64,000 bases of DNA, taken from assembly GCF_029868745.1 (NCBI RefSeq), contig NZ_JARWOP010000255.1, positions 30,886 through 94,885 of the forward strand. The letters are read 5' to 3'. The position numbers and the translations under genes are program-made. This document shows, piece by piece, positions 1-9,172 of the stretch (its first letter is position 1; each line of letters opens with the position of its first letter). Source of the DNA: Nocardia wallacei. Its GTDB lineage: Bacteria > Actinomycetota > Actinomycetes > Mycobacteriales > Mycobacteriaceae. Under the pieces are notes generated by a model. That model saw only the letters and a list, made by a program, of their open reading frames with translations, had not been told where the DNA came from and did not search any database.

Positions 1-1
1 C

Positions 2-274
2 GCGGCCGCGTTCCGGTACCGGCGCTGGCCGATCCTGCGGCATTCGGGCCTGTGGATAGTTGTGCTGGGGACGGCGGCGACGGCCTGGATGTTGATCGCC
101 GACAACCTGACCGGCGATTACGCGCTCGGCATCGCCCAGCGCATCCAGGTGGGGTCGATGTCGCTGTGGCTGGTGGCGCTGGCGGTGCAGGTCGGGCTGG
201 TCAGCGGCGGCGGACGCGCACGGCGACCAGCGAGCGCGGTGCCGCCGACGCGACGGCACCCGACACGGCCATAG
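2..274 (+). CDS. DUF998-like membrane protein, C-terminal part
   Basis: The gene enters from beyond the left edge; only about 90 C-terminal residues are present, open from base 2. Two hydrophobic segments are visible (around LWIVVLGTAATAWMLIA and SMSLWLVALAVQVGLV), separated by a loop with GIAQRIQVG, an arrangement I associate with the last helices of DUF998 integral membrane proteins. The tail is Arg/Pro-rich. Function is not known for the family. The family call rests on a short fragment; the reading frame itself is well supported. Confidence 0.6.
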   Translation, partial: AAAFRYRRWPILRHSGLWIVVLGTAATAWMLIADNLTGDYALGIAQRIQVGSMSLWLVALAVQVGLVSGGGRARRPASAVPPTRRHPTRP

Positions 275-329
275 CTCCCAGGACGGCCAGCGCGCCGGCT
301 CCGACGATGATCTCCATGAGGATGTGCAT
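201..329 (-). CDS. possible 42-aa membrane peptide
   Basis: A short frame starts at an ATG preceded by GGTGGAG with six-base spacing, a good ribosome binding site. The product begins MHILMEIIVGAGALAVLG, forming one hydrophobic helix, and ends with basic residues. It overlaps the end of the DUF998 gene tail to tail. No family is recognised. Shadow frames are common in such GC-rich DNA, so the ribosome site and the helix are the only arguments for it. Confidence 0.3.
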   Translation of the reverse strand: MHILMEIIVGAGALAVLGAMAVSGAVASAAPRSLVAVRVRRR

Positions 330-391
330 AACTCCACCGTGACACCGCCGCCTGTCAGCGGTCCGTGTGCTGTGTGGGTAAATCCTGAGAA

Positions 392-1942
392 TCACCCGAC
401 GGTCACGGTCACCTCGGCCGTCTCGGTGCGCGCGGGCAGTTTGCCGGTGTCGATCCGCAGGATCTCGCCACTGTCCTGCGCCCCGTTCGGCAGGATCTTG
501 GGTCGCAGCCCGAACGGTGGGGCGTCGCCCGTGCTGCCGGCCAGGCCGAAGTCGCTGTCGTCGGCGATGTAGAGGGTCCTGCCGCCGTCGGTGGTGGCGA
601 CGCCCTCGATCTTGTCGTGGCCGAAGAAGCCGCCGTCGGCGGCCAGCCCGGCCACCAGGCCCGACAGGTCGAGGTTCGAACGCTTCGCGACCGGTGTGAT
701 CGCGGCCCGCCGCAGCGCCGCCACGCCGTCTGCGGTGGGCACGGCGCCGACGTAGGTCTCCAGCGGCTTGTCTCCGACGAGCAGACCGAGGTTCGGGTCG
801 TAGCGCGTGCCGGGCACCGCGGCCTGCGGACCGACGTCGGTGGCCCCGGCCAGATCGATGGTCCACAGCTTCTTGTCCGACTTCGGCGCGAGTTTGCCGT
901 CACGCTCGTCGACGAGGAAGGTGGTGGCGCTCAACGCGGTGATATCGGAGACGGCCAGCTGACTCTTCGGATTCTCCAGCGGATAGACGAACTCGCGGAC
1001 CGCCTTGGATTTCAGGTCGACGGTGACGATGCGGGTCATCGGGACTACGCGGGCCGAGGTGAGACCCGGTGTGCGCAAACCACTTTGGATGATGGCGACG
1101 AGCGTGCCGCCGTCCGGTGTGACGGTGAGTCCTTCCATCCCCTGATTGGGGGTGCGTAGCGAAAGTTCCTTCGGCAGGCCGCTGCCCGGGGCGAGGCGCT
1201 CGATCTCGGTACCGGCGGCGTCGAAATGCACCAGGAACGGGCCGTATTCGTCGGAGATCCAGAAGGTTCCGTCGGGCAGTGCTACCAGACCCTCGGGATC
1301 CAGGCCGTGATCGGTCGGGGCCAGGGGCCGGCCGTCGAGGTCGCGGATTGTCTCGCCGGTCGAGGCCGACGAATCGACTCCTCCGTTGAACGCCACGCCC
1401 GCACGGTTTTTCAGTTCCAGGGTCGATTCCAATTCGGCGCGCGTGCCGGTCAGTTTGAACTTACCGATCTTCGGAACGAAATCCGGTGTGGGTGTGAGCT
1501 TTTCATCCTTCGCGGGACCATCCACGTTGGGGCCGCGGTCGGTCAGTCCGTAGAACTCGTCGGCCGATCCCGGAACCGGTGTGAGCGCCGACCCGAAACC
1601 ACTGCCCTGCACCGTCGTGCCACCGAATTGTCCCAAGGTCGGAATGTCGGTGGTGTACAGCCGCACGGCATCGGTGGTGGTGACGGAGAGCGTGTCCGAG
1701 CCGGTGAAACCCGCGTCGGGGGTGTAGATCACCGCGCCGTCGGGACGATGTTCGATCCGCCCGTGCGCCGGGTCGGCGATCGCGACGGCCGCGCTGCCGC
1801 CGGTGCGCGCGAGGAGATCGTCCGGGGAGATGACCAGCGGCCGGTCCTTCCCCGTGGCGAAGCCCGGCTGATCGGACGAGCAGGCGGCCAGGCACAAGGC
1901 GGCGGCCAGCATGGCGGCTCGGAGACAACTGCTGGTTCTCAT
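392..1942 (-). CDS. secreted lipoprotein, esterase-like activity of phytase family
   Basis: The 516-residue product has a lipoprotein signal: basic start, hydrophobic core, and a lipobox ending LAAC with the lipidated cysteine at about residue 21. Residues 55-90 (GRIEHRPDGAVIYTPDAGF) resemble a cadherin/Ig-like bacterial repeat. The rest matches the 'esterase-like activity of phytase' beta-propeller type, with motifs such as YGLTDRGPNVDG, GLDPEGLVALPDGTFW and NQGMEGLTVTPDG. It should be anchored outside the membrane. Substrate is unknown; members are usually annotated from the fold alone. It stands alone, divergent from the next gene. Confidence 0.8.
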   Translation of the reverse strand: MRTSSCLRAAMLAAALCLAACSSDQPGFATGKDRPLVISPDDLLARTGGSAAVAIADPAHGRIEHRPDGAVIYTPDAGFTGSDTLSVTTTDAVRLYTTDIPTLGQFGGTTVQGSGFGSALTPVPGSADEFYGLTDRGPNVDGPAKDEKLTPTPDFVPKIGKFKLTGTRAELESTLELKNRAGVAFNGGVDSSASTGETIRDLDGRPLAPTDHGLDPEGLVALPDGTFWISDEYGPFLVHFDAAGTEIERLAPGSGLPKELSLRTPNQGMEGLTVTPDGGTLVAIIQSGLRTPGLTSARVVPMTRIVTVDLKSKAVREFVYPLENPKSQLAVSDITALSATTFLVDERDGKLAPKSDKKLWTIDLAGATDVGPQAAVPGTRYDPNLGLLVGDKPLETYVGAVPTADGVAALRRAAITPVAKRSNLDLSGLVAGLAADGGFFGHDKIEGVATTDGGRTLYIADDSDFGLAGSTGDAPPFGLRPKILPNGAQDSGEILRIDTGKLPARTETAEVTVTVG

Positions 1943-2055
1943 CGGTGATGCCTATCGCGACCAGGCGACGACCACTTGTCTCGCATCTGAACAGTTACCT
2001 TTCGGCGATCGATATGGTGCGGCGCGCCGCCGCCGCGATGAGTAGTGTCGCATCC

Positions 2056-2832
2056 GTGACCAGCGATGCCCCCGAACTGAGCGAGCATCTGTCCCTGCTC
2101 GGCACGGTCGACACGGCGACCGCCCGCCTGCTCGGCGCGGTGGAGAAACTGACCGACGACGACCTGCCTGGACCGTCGCTGTGCGCCGGCTGGACCCGCG
2201 CACACGTGCTCGCGCATCTGGCACGCAATGCCGACAGCCTGGTGAATCTGCTGCTGTGGGCCCGCACCGGAATCGAAACACCGCAGTACGCAAGCCAATT
2301 CCTGCGCGACTCCGATATCGAGATGGGCGCGCGGCGGCCGCTGGCGGAGCAGATCGACGACCTGCGCGCCGCCTCCGACCGCTGGCTGGCGCTGGCCCGT
2401 GCCATGCCCGCCGACCGCTGGCCCACCCCGGTGCGCACCCGCACCGGAAAAGAACTGCCCGCCACGGCAATTCCGTGGCTGCGCCTGCGCGAGGCCGAGA
2501 TCCACCACGTCGACCTCGACATCGGCTATCGGCCCGCCGACTGGCCCGAGGAGTTCGTCGCACGGTTGCTGCCCGAGGTGGTGCACGGGTTGGACCGCGC
2601 GGCCACGCCCAGCCTGCCGCCGGGCGCGAAGCCCATGACATCGGATCCGGCGGAGCCCAAGCCGCCCAGTTTCACCGTGACCACCACCGACACCGGCTAC
2701 ACGGCCACCGTCGGGACCTCGCCCACGACCGAGGTCACCGGTCCGGCCGCCGCCGTCGCCGCCTGGCTCATCGGGCGGTCCGACGGCGCCGATCTCACCG
2801 GCGACCTCCCGGCGCTGCCCGACTGGCTGTAG
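2056..2832 (+). CDS. maleylpyruvate isomerase / DinB-like mycothiol-dependent family protein
   Basis: The protein belongs to the DinB/YfiT four-helix fold used by mycothiol-dependent maleylpyruvate isomerase (TIGR03083-type). Seen: an N-terminal helix LLGAVEKLTDDDL, the typical SLCAGWTRAHVLAHLARNADSL segment with a metal-ligand histidine, REAEIHHVDLDIGY with further histidines, and a C-terminal SCP2-like part ending PALPDWL. Start: GTG at 2056 lies seven bases after TAGTGT, the leaderless arrangement; an ATG at 2038 is possible but has no ribosome site. Substrate cannot be told from sequence; the metal and mycothiol use is family knowledge. Confidence 0.82.
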   Translation: MTSDAPELSEHLSLLGTVDTATARLLGAVEKLTDDDLPGPSLCAGWTRAHVLAHLARNADSLVNLLLWARTGIETPQYASQFLRDSDIEMGARRPLAEQIDDLRAASDRWLALARAMPADRWPTPVRTRTGKELPATAIPWLRLREAEIHHVDLDIGYRPADWPEEFVARLLPEVVHGLDRAATPSLPPGAKPMTSDPAEPKPPSFTVTTTDTGYTATVGTSPTTEVTGPAAAVAAWLIGRSDGADLTGDLPALPDWL

Positions 2833-2835
2833 GAA

Positions 2836-3123
2836 TCACAGTCGTCGCTCGTCCGAGCAGGTGAATTCGCGCACGTCGGCGTCGATGATCTGCTCGGACA
2901 GATCGCCCGGACCCGCGCCGCGGAAGGACTCCACGGCCTCGCGCGAGGTCCAGCGCTCGTACACGGTGACACGATCGGGCTCCACGAGGTCCGCGCCCAG
3001 GGCATAGTCCAGGCAACCCGGGGTGGTCCGCGCGGTCTCGATCACCGCGCGGCAGCTGTCGAGATAGCGATCGCGGTCGAGGACGCGCAGGTATCCGGCG
3101 ACTATCAGCACGTCGTGCAGCAT
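2836..3123 (-). CDS. antibiotic biosynthesis monooxygenase (ABM) domain protein
   Basis: A 95-residue single-domain protein of the ABM ferredoxin-like fold: LIVAGYLRVLDRDRYLD, TPGCLDYALG, and DRVTVYERWTSREAVESF are the usual strand-helix signposts. Such proteins are often small cofactor-free monooxygenases or heme/quinol-handling enzymes, but many have no known substrate. The start ATG is the only one that gives the normal family length. It ends three bases from the end of the previous gene and is convergent with it. Confidence 0.8.
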   Translation of the reverse strand: MLHDVLIVAGYLRVLDRDRYLDSCRAVIETARTTPGCLDYALGADLVEPDRVTVYERWTSREAVESFRGAGPGDLSEQIIDADVREFTCSDERRL

Positions 3124-3297
3124 AGGCCGGGTCTCGGGCCCGCCGCGAGCAGCTTCCGGACCGGACGAGTCCGCCGAAAACCTGTGGCGTGCCCGTGCCC
3201 GGTGCTGGCAACCTGGAGGGTCGTACCCCGGCGCGAGCTGTGCGGCGGCCGCTGTGTGGGGCGGGAGAATCTTGCGAACGACGAAGGGGGAGAAGCT

Positions 3298-5244
3298 GTG
3301 TCCGTCGTCTTGGCGGGGGCCTCGTCCGATACGGAGGCCGACATTACCGGATCGAGTGCGCCGGTCGAAAACTCGCATTCGGGTCCAATGCGGCGGCTGT
3401 GGCCCGATTTCCGCCCGTACCGCCGCGCGCTCTACGCCAGCGCGCTGCTGCCGGGTCTCGGCATGCTGTGCGATCTGCTGGTGCCGGTGCTGACCGCGCA
3501 CATCGTCGACGGGCCCGTCGCCCGCCGCGATTTCGACGGGATCTGGGGCCCGGTGCTGCTGGTGGCGGTGCTGTCGCTGCTCAGCACCATGACGTCGTGG
3601 CTGCGGCGATGGATCATCGCCCATCCCGCCGCGCAGCTGGAAGTCGGCTTGCGCGCCAGGCTGTTTCGGCGACTACAAGTGCTGTCCGTCGGCGTGCACG
3701 ACGGCATGGAATCGGGGCAGCTGACCTCCCGCGCCATCACCGACATGTCCACGCTGCGCCGGTTTTTCGCGTTCGTGGCGCCGACGCTGGTCGCGCTGTC
3801 GATGACATTGGCCGCCGGGGTGCTGATCCTGTTCGCGTTCGCCTGGCAGATCGGTCTGGTCGAATTGCTGATCGCGGTGCCGCTGGTGCTGCTGGCGCTG
3901 CGATTCGAGCAGGAGTACGGCCGCGCGTCGCGGCGCGCCCAGGACCAGTCCGGCGATCTGGCCACCACGGTGGAGGAGTCGGCGCAGGGCATCCGGGTGC
4001 TCAAGGCCTTCGGCCGCGGTCTGTGGTTCGGTGGCCGGTTCCGGCGGCAGGCCCGCGAATTGCAGCGGCTGGAGTTGGACAAGGTGCGGCTGGCCGCCCG
4101 GCTGTGGACGGCGCTGAACACGCTGTCGACGCTGAGTATCGCGGCGGCGCTGGCCATCGGCGGGTTCCTGCTCACGACGCACACGATGACGCTCGGCACC
4201 CTGGTCGCGGGCATCACCCTGGCCACCTACCTGCAATGGCCGATCATGGGGATCGGGTTCGTGCTGGCCGAGATGAACCAGGCCCGCACCGCGGCGGAGC
4301 GGTACTGGGAGATCATCGACACTCCGGTGGAGATCGCCGATCCCGTGCGGCCGGTGCCGGCGCCGCGGCCACTGCGCGGTGAATTGTGCTTCGAGAGTGT
4401 GCGTTTCCGCTTCCCGGACGCCGAACACGATCTGCTGCACGATGTTTCGCTGCGGATACGACCGGGTGAGACGGTCGCGATCGTCGGCGCTACGGGAAGC
4501 GGCAAGTCGGCTCTGCTGGGGCTGGCGCCGCGGCTGTTCGATGTCTCCGCCGGTGCGGTCACCGTCGACGGCGTCGACATCCGCTCGCTGCGCCTGGCGG
4601 ACCTGCGCTCGATGGTGTCGGTCGCGTTCGAGGAACCGGTGCTGTTCTCGGCGAGTGTGCGGGAGAACATCACCCTCGGGTATCCGGACGCCACCGTCGC
4701 GCAGGTTCGCGCCGCGCTCGAGGTCGCCTGTGCCACCGAGCTCGTGGACAACCTGCCCTGGGGTCTGCGCACGCGCATCGGCGAGCAGGGGCTGAGCCTG
4801 TCCGGCGGACAGCGGCAGCGTCTGGCGCTCGCCCGCGCGGTGCTGGACCGGCAGCGGCACAGCGACGGGCACATCGTCGTGCTCGATGATCCGCTGTCGG
4901 CCTTGGACGTCACCACCGAGGAAGTGGTGCAGGCCCGTCTGCACGCCGCTCTCGCCGGGGCGACCGTGCTGCTCGTCGCCCACCGCCCCTCCACCGCCGC
5001 CTGGGCCGACCGCGTCGCGGTGCTCGACGGTGGCCGCATCATCGCCGACGGCCCGCACGAACGCCTGCTGGAAACCTGCCCGCGCTACCGCGAGCTTATG
5101 GGCGGGGTGGTTGAGGGTGGTCGCGCAACAGGGGAGACCGGGGAGACCTGGGAGACGGGGGAGGCCGGGGAGGCCGGGGAGGCCGGCGGCGATCGTGTTC
5201 CCGAAGGCATTGGTTCGCAAACGATTTCAGTGGACAGGAGGTGA
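3298..5244 (+). CDS. ABC exporter half-transporter (first of a heterodimer)
   Basis: About 648 residues: an N-terminal six-helix transmembrane domain (residues about 40-330), then an ATPase domain with Walker A GATGSGKS near residue 397, signature LSGGQRQR near 500 and Walker B VVLDDP near 525. The usual catalytic Glu after Walker B is Asp, as in the degenerate site of heterodimeric exporters. GTG start at 3298 follows AAGGGGGAG. The gene is coupled to the next half-transporter: its stop TGA lies inside that gene's ribosome site. The C-terminus ends in a Gly-Glu-Thr/Ala repeat. Likely a drug or lipid exporter; substrate unknown. Confidence 0.88.
   Translation: MSVVLAGASSDTEADITGSSAPVENSHSGPMRRLWPDFRPYRRALYASALLPGLGMLCDLLVPVLTAHIVDGPVARRDFDGIWGPVLLVAVLSLLSTMTSWLRRWIIAHPAAQLEVGLRARLFRRLQVLSVGVHDGMESGQLTSRAITDMSTLRRFFAFVAPTLVALSMTLAAGVLILFAFAWQIGLVELLIAVPLVLLALRFEQEYGRASRRAQDQSGDLATTVEESAQGIRVLKAFGRGLWFGGRFRRQARELQRLELDKVRLAARLWTALNTLSTLSIAAALAIGGFLLTTHTMTLGTLVAGITLATYLQWPIMGIGFVLAEMNQARTAAERYWEIIDTPVEIADPVRPVPAPRPLRGELCFESVRFRFPDAEHDLLHDVSLRIRPGETVAIVGATGSGKSALLGLAPRLFDVSAGAVTVDGVDIRSLRLADLRSMVSVAFEEPVLFSASVRENITLGYPDATVAQVRAALEVACATELVDNLPWGLRTRIGEQGLSLSGGQRQRLALARAVLDRQRHSDGHIVVLDDPLSALDVTTEEVVQARLHAALAGATVLLVAHRPSTAAWADRVAVLDGGRIIADGPHERLLETCPRYRELMGGVVEGGRATGETGETWETGEAGEAGEAGGDRVPEGIGSQTISVDRR
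5131..5184 (+). repeat. six 9-bp tandem repeats in the exporter C-terminus
   Basis: Six units of GGGGAGRCC type (ggggagacc twice, tgggagacg once, ggggaggcc three times) encode GET/WET/GEA tripeptides at the end of the first half-transporter. The period is a multiple of three, so copy changes would not shift frame. Confidence 0.85.
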
Positions 5245-5249
5245 CGAAG

Positions 5250-7304
5250 ATGCCGGAAAGCTCCTTCCCGGAACGAAACTCCTCGGCGCATCTAGCCGAG
5301 TCCGCACCTTCGGTCGAGTCGGCACCTGAGCAGGCTATGCCCTCCGGCTCGGTCGTGTTCCCGACCGGCTCGCCCCGGCCCCCGGCTGACCCGGCCGCAT
5401 TTCCGCCCGCGATGTCGCTGCCCTCGACCGCGACTATCACCGAACCGGAAGCACCCGAGGCCGAGTGGCGTGGTGTCGCCGCGGAGGAGACCGAGGCTTC
5501 CGATGCCGTGAATCTCGCGTTGGCGGCGCGGCAGCGGCGGTTGCTGTGGTCGCTGGTGCGGCCGTATCGATTGTGGGCGCTGGCGGCGCTCGTGCTGGTC
5601 GTGGTGGACAACGCCGCCATGGTGTCGGCGCCGCTGTTCATCGCGCACGGGCTGGATGCCGGTGTGCGCCCGGCGATGTCGGGGGACTGGGGGCCGCTGT
5701 TGCTGGCCGTCGGCGGGGTGGCCGGGTGCGCGGTACTGGGTGGTGTGACGACGTTCCTGTTCGTGCGCATCTCGGGTCGGCTGAGTCAGCAGGTGCTGTT
5801 CGATCTGCGGATGCGGGTGTTCGCCCACGTGCAACGGCTGTCGGTCGCCTTTCACGAGAACTACACCTCGGGCAAGATCGTCGCCCGGCTCACCAGCGAT
5901 CTGGAGTCGCTGGAGGACCTGCTCGACCGCGCCCTCAACGATGCCCTGAGCGCCGTGCTGTCGGTCGCGACGATCGCGGTGATCCTGCTGTGGCTGGACA
6001 TTCCGCTCGCCTTGGTGGTGCTGGCCGGGTTCGTCCCGCTCGTCTACGTGACCCGCTGGGCGCAGCGGCGGCAGCGGGCGGGATACCGGCGCACCCGCAG
6101 CGCCATCGCCAAGGTCGTCGTCCATTTCGTGGAGGTCATGGGCGGGATTCGCGCGGTGCAGGCCTTCCGCCGCGAGGACCGCAACCAGACCATCCTGGGA
6201 ACCGAGGACGACGAGTACCGCGCCGCGAATGCCGGGGCACTGCGCGGCATGGCCGGCTACATCGGCCTGGTGCGGTTGATCAGCAACGGGACCACCGTGG
6301 TGATTCTGGTGGTGGGCGCGTGGCGAGTCATTCACGGCCACGTCGAGATCGGCGTGCTGGCGGCCTTCCTGCTGTACCTGCGGCAGTTCTACGGACCGCT
6401 GGACGAATTGGCCCAGGTGTTCAACTCCTACCAATCCGCGGCCGCGGCGCTGGAACGCATCTCCGGGGTGCTCGAGGAGCGGCCGACCGTGGCCGAACCG
6501 CGCACGCCGCACCCGCTCGGCCGGGCGCGCGGCGAATTGTCGCTCGATGACGTCCACTTCGAATACCCGGCGCGAAATGCTCAGGACGACGGGGAGGTGG
6601 CGGAAAATTTCGCGAAAAAGCCCGTCCTGCCGAAATTCTCGTTGCGAATTCCGGCGGGACAGGTGATAGCGCTGGTGGGTGCCACGGGTGCCGGGAAATC
6701 GACGCTCGCCAAACTCGTCGCGCGTTTCTACGATCCCTCCGGCGGTACCGTCCGGCTGGACGGCGTGGATCTGCGCGAGGTGTCCGATGTCGACCTGCGC
6801 CGCAATATCGCCATGGTGACCCAGGAGTCGTACCTGTTCTCCGGCTCGGTGGCCGACAATATCCGGCTGGGCAAGCCCGACGCTTCCGACGCCGAGGTGC
6901 ATGCCGCGGCCCGCGCGGTCGGGTTCTACGACTTCGCGATGTCGCTGCCGGAGGGTTTCGACACCGATGTGCGCAAGCGCGGTGGGCGGTTGTCCGCGGG
7001 GCAGCGTCAGCTGGTCGCGTTCGCGCGAGTGTTCCTGGCCGACCCGGCGGTGATCGTGCTAGACGAGGCCACTTCGAGCCTGGACATTCCGGGCGAGCGG
7101 CAGGTCCAGCACGCCCTGGAAACCGTGCTCCGCGACCGCACGGCCGTCATCATCGCGCATCGCCTGTCCACCGTGGCCATCGCCGACCGGGTGCTGGTGC
7201 TGGAGTCCGGCCGCATCGTCGAGGACGGCTCCCCGGCCGAACTGACAGCTACCACCGGGCGTTTCGCTTCCTTGCACACGGCCTGGCAGGAGTCGCTGGT
7301 GTGA
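5250..7304 (+). CDS. ABC exporter half-transporter (second of a heterodimer)
   Basis: About 684 residues with a long, Pro/Ala-rich N-terminal extension of some 80 residues, a six-helix membrane domain, and an ATPase domain: Walker A GATGAGKS near residue 477, signature LSAGQRQ near 581, Walker B VIVLDEAT near 601. Here the catalytic Glu is present, whereas the partner has Asp, so the pair should form an asymmetric dimer with one degenerate site. ATG 5250 follows a near-perfect AGGAGGTGA at five bases, which also contains the upstream stop; translation is therefore coupled. An alternative GTG at 5241 lies inside that site. Confidence 0.9.
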   Translation: MPESSFPERNSSAHLAESAPSVESAPEQAMPSGSVVFPTGSPRPPADPAAFPPAMSLPSTATITEPEAPEAEWRGVAAEETEASDAVNLALAARQRRLLWSLVRPYRLWALAALVLVVVDNAAMVSAPLFIAHGLDAGVRPAMSGDWGPLLLAVGGVAGCAVLGGVTTFLFVRISGRLSQQVLFDLRMRVFAHVQRLSVAFHENYTSGKIVARLTSDLESLEDLLDRALNDALSAVLSVATIAVILLWLDIPLALVVLAGFVPLVYVTRWAQRRQRAGYRRTRSAIAKVVVHFVEVMGGIRAVQAFRREDRNQTILGTEDDEYRAANAGALRGMAGYIGLVRLISNGTTVVILVVGAWRVIHGHVEIGVLAAFLLYLRQFYGPLDELAQVFNSYQSAAAALERISGVLEERPTVAEPRTPHPLGRARGELSLDDVHFEYPARNAQDDGEVAENFAKKPVLPKFSLRIPAGQVIALVGATGAGKSTLAKLVARFYDPSGGTVRLDGVDLREVSDVDLRRNIAMVTQESYLFSGSVADNIRLGKPDASDAEVHAAARAVGFYDFAMSLPEGFDTDVRKRGGRLSAGQRQLVAFARVFLADPAVIVLDEATSSLDIPGERQVQHALETVLRDRTAVIIAHRLSTVAIADRVLVLESGRIVEDGSPAELTATTGRFASLHTAWQESLV

Positions 7305-7376
7305 ACCCGAGGTTCGGGCGGCGCGCGGCACCTACGGCGCGCGGGGGACGGGTGACTCGTCACTTACGGTAGAGAG

Positions 7377-8015
7377 GTGAGCAATCCAGCCCAGGGCAAT
7401 TCGGCGGCCGCCCAGGCGAGCGGCGAACGTGTGGACGCGGCAGCGACGGTATCGCGCTGGCCCGCGATGCTCACCTGGCGGTCGCACAATGCCTCTCGCA
7501 TGGAGTCGGTGCGGGTGATCCTCACCGGCAACCGGATTCGCGCCTCCGGCCGGATCATCGCCGGCGACTCCGACGAGCACCCCGCGTTCAGCGCCTCCTA
7601 CGACCTGGTCACCGATGAGAGCGGGGTGACGAAACGCCTGTCGCTGCGCAGCACGGTGGCCGCGGGCGAGCGGCACGCCTCCATCGCCCGCGACGAGGAG
7701 AACTACTGGCTGATCGACGCGGGCGGGACCCACGTGCGCTCGACCTTCGGCGGGGCGCTGGACGTCGACGTGGTGCTCAGCCCGTTCTTCAACACTCTGC
7801 CGATCCGCCGCTACGGTCTCGCTCAGGCCGCCGAGGACGTCCAGGTACCCGTCGTCTACGTGCGCCTGCCGGATCTGCTCGTGCAGGAGGCGAGTCTCAC
7901 CTACTCCAGCGGCGCCGACGGCATTCACGTCCTCTCCCCGGTCTCGAGTGCGACCGTGACCGTCGATCCCGACGGGCTCGTGTTGGACTATCCGGGGCTT
8001 GCGGAACGCATCTGA
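7377..8015 (+). CDS. putative glycolipid-binding protein (PA1994 family)
   Basis: A 212-residue soluble protein resembling the putative glycolipid-binding family (PF06475, structure type PA1994): LTWRSHNASRMESVRV near the start, ASYDLVTDESGVTKR, and DVDVVLSPFFNTLPIRR with FNTLPIRR as the most characteristic stretch. These are beta-rich single-domain proteins without a proven enzyme activity. Start: GTG at 7377 lies six bases after TACGGT, a leaderless arrangement. It stands between the exporter pair and tyrA and is not obviously part of either unit. Confidence 0.78.
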   Translation: MSNPAQGNSAAAQASGERVDAAATVSRWPAMLTWRSHNASRMESVRVILTGNRIRASGRIIAGDSDEHPAFSASYDLVTDESGVTKRLSLRSTVAAGERHASIARDEENYWLIDAGGTHVRSTFGGALDVDVVLSPFFNTLPIRRYGLAQAAEDVQVPVVYVRLPDLLVQEASLTYSSGADGIHVLSPVSSATVTVDPDGLVLDYPGLAERI

Positions 8016-8163
8016 TTCTCCGGGCGCTGCCGGGACTTCTCCGGACGCCGCCGGGACTCGGGTTGTCCAGGGGACAAAATGTGTACAGCCTCCCCGGCGG
8101 CTTGTGGCCCAGGGTCCAGGGCGGAGTGCCGCCGATGTCAGCGCACTGTCCAGGTCGTGTCGA

Positions 8164-9114
8164 TCAGGAAAGCGTGCGGAGGACGCCGCCGCGTTGGCCC
8201 GCGTCGCGCAGCTGCTCGAGCCAGTCGTGGTCGCCGGGGCGGATACCGGTGATTTCCCAGCGTTCGAGGGTGTCGTAGCGGTTGCGTTCGGTGTATCCGG
8301 CGTCGACGAGTTCGCCCAGGGCGCCGGTGGCGGACAGGTTGTCGCGGGCGGCGGTGAGTAGTCGCAGGGTGTCGTCGAGGGCGTCCAAGAGGGCGGCGGA
8401 ATTCGGCTCGCAGATGGCCCGCACGAGGTCGGGGGCGGTGGCCGCGACTCGGGTGCCGTCGCGGAAGGAGCCTGCGGCCAGGCCCAGCGCGAGGTCGCCG
8501 CCGCCCGCTCCGGCCACCGCGAGCGCCTCGGCGAGCACGTGCGGCAGATGCGAGATCCGTGCCACCGCGCGGTCGTGTTCCTCGGCGCGGACCGGGACCA
8601 GATACGCGCCGCAGTCCAGCGCCAGCCGGGCGACCCGCGTCCACGGGTCGGCGTGCGTGCCGGTATCGACGCCGATCGCCCAGGCCGCGCCCTGGAATAG
8701 GTCGGGACTCGATGCCGCCCAACCCGATTCGGAGGTACCGGCCATCGGGTGCCCGCCGACGTAGCGCGCTCCCAACTCGTGTTCGCGCACGGCGGCGGCG
8801 ACCGGACCCTTCACGCTCACCACATCGGTGAGCGCGCAATCGGGCGCGAACTGTTTCACATCGGACAGGATCGGGGCGAGGGCCGGCATCGGCACGCCCA
8901 CCACCAGCAGCGCGTCGGCCGCGGCGGCCCGGGAAAGGACGGCTTCGATATTGCCGTCGACGTCGAATCCGTCCGCTCGGGCGGCCCGCACACCGGCCTC
9001 CGAACGGTTGTATCCCCAGGCCGGATAACCCGCGGCGACGGCGGCGCGCAGCACCGATCCGCCGATCAATCCCGTGCCCAACACGCATACGGCTGATTTT
9101 CGGTCGCCTGTCAC
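8164..9114 (-). CDS. tyrA: prephenate dehydrogenase
   Basis: NAD(P)-dependent oxidative decarboxylation of prephenate to 4-hydroxyphenylpyruvate in tyrosine synthesis. The nucleotide-binding motif VLGTGLIGGS follows directly after the start; GGHPMAGTSESGW is the family's active-site signature, and VSHLPHV-like RISHLPHVLAEAL follows in the helical C-terminal domain. Start: GTG 9114 lies six bases after GAATCT, a plausible leaderless start and right before the Rossmann fold; upstream starts would add 27 residues of poor quality and run into the divergent gene. The order tyrA, deaminase-associated gene, tadA, tRNA-Ser is, as I recall, also that of mycobacteria. Confidence 0.9.
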   Translation of the reverse strand: MTGDRKSAVCVLGTGLIGGSVLRAAVAAGYPAWGYNRSEAGVRAARADGFDVDGNIEAVLSRAAAADALLVVGVPMPALAPILSDVKQFAPDCALTDVVSVKGPVAAAVREHELGARYVGGHPMAGTSESGWAASSPDLFQGAAWAIGVDTGTHADPWTRVARLALDCGAYLVPVRAEEHDRAVARISHLPHVLAEALAVAGAGGGDLALGLAAGSFRDGTRVAATAPDLVRAICEPNSAALLDALDDTLRLLTAARDNLSATGALGELVDAGYTERNRYDTLERWEITGIRPGDHDWLEQLRDAGQRGGVLRTLS

Positions 9115-9172
9115 CGGATCAGATTCGCATACGACTTCAACATTTCCGCCCAAGCGGACTACCGTTGCGGCC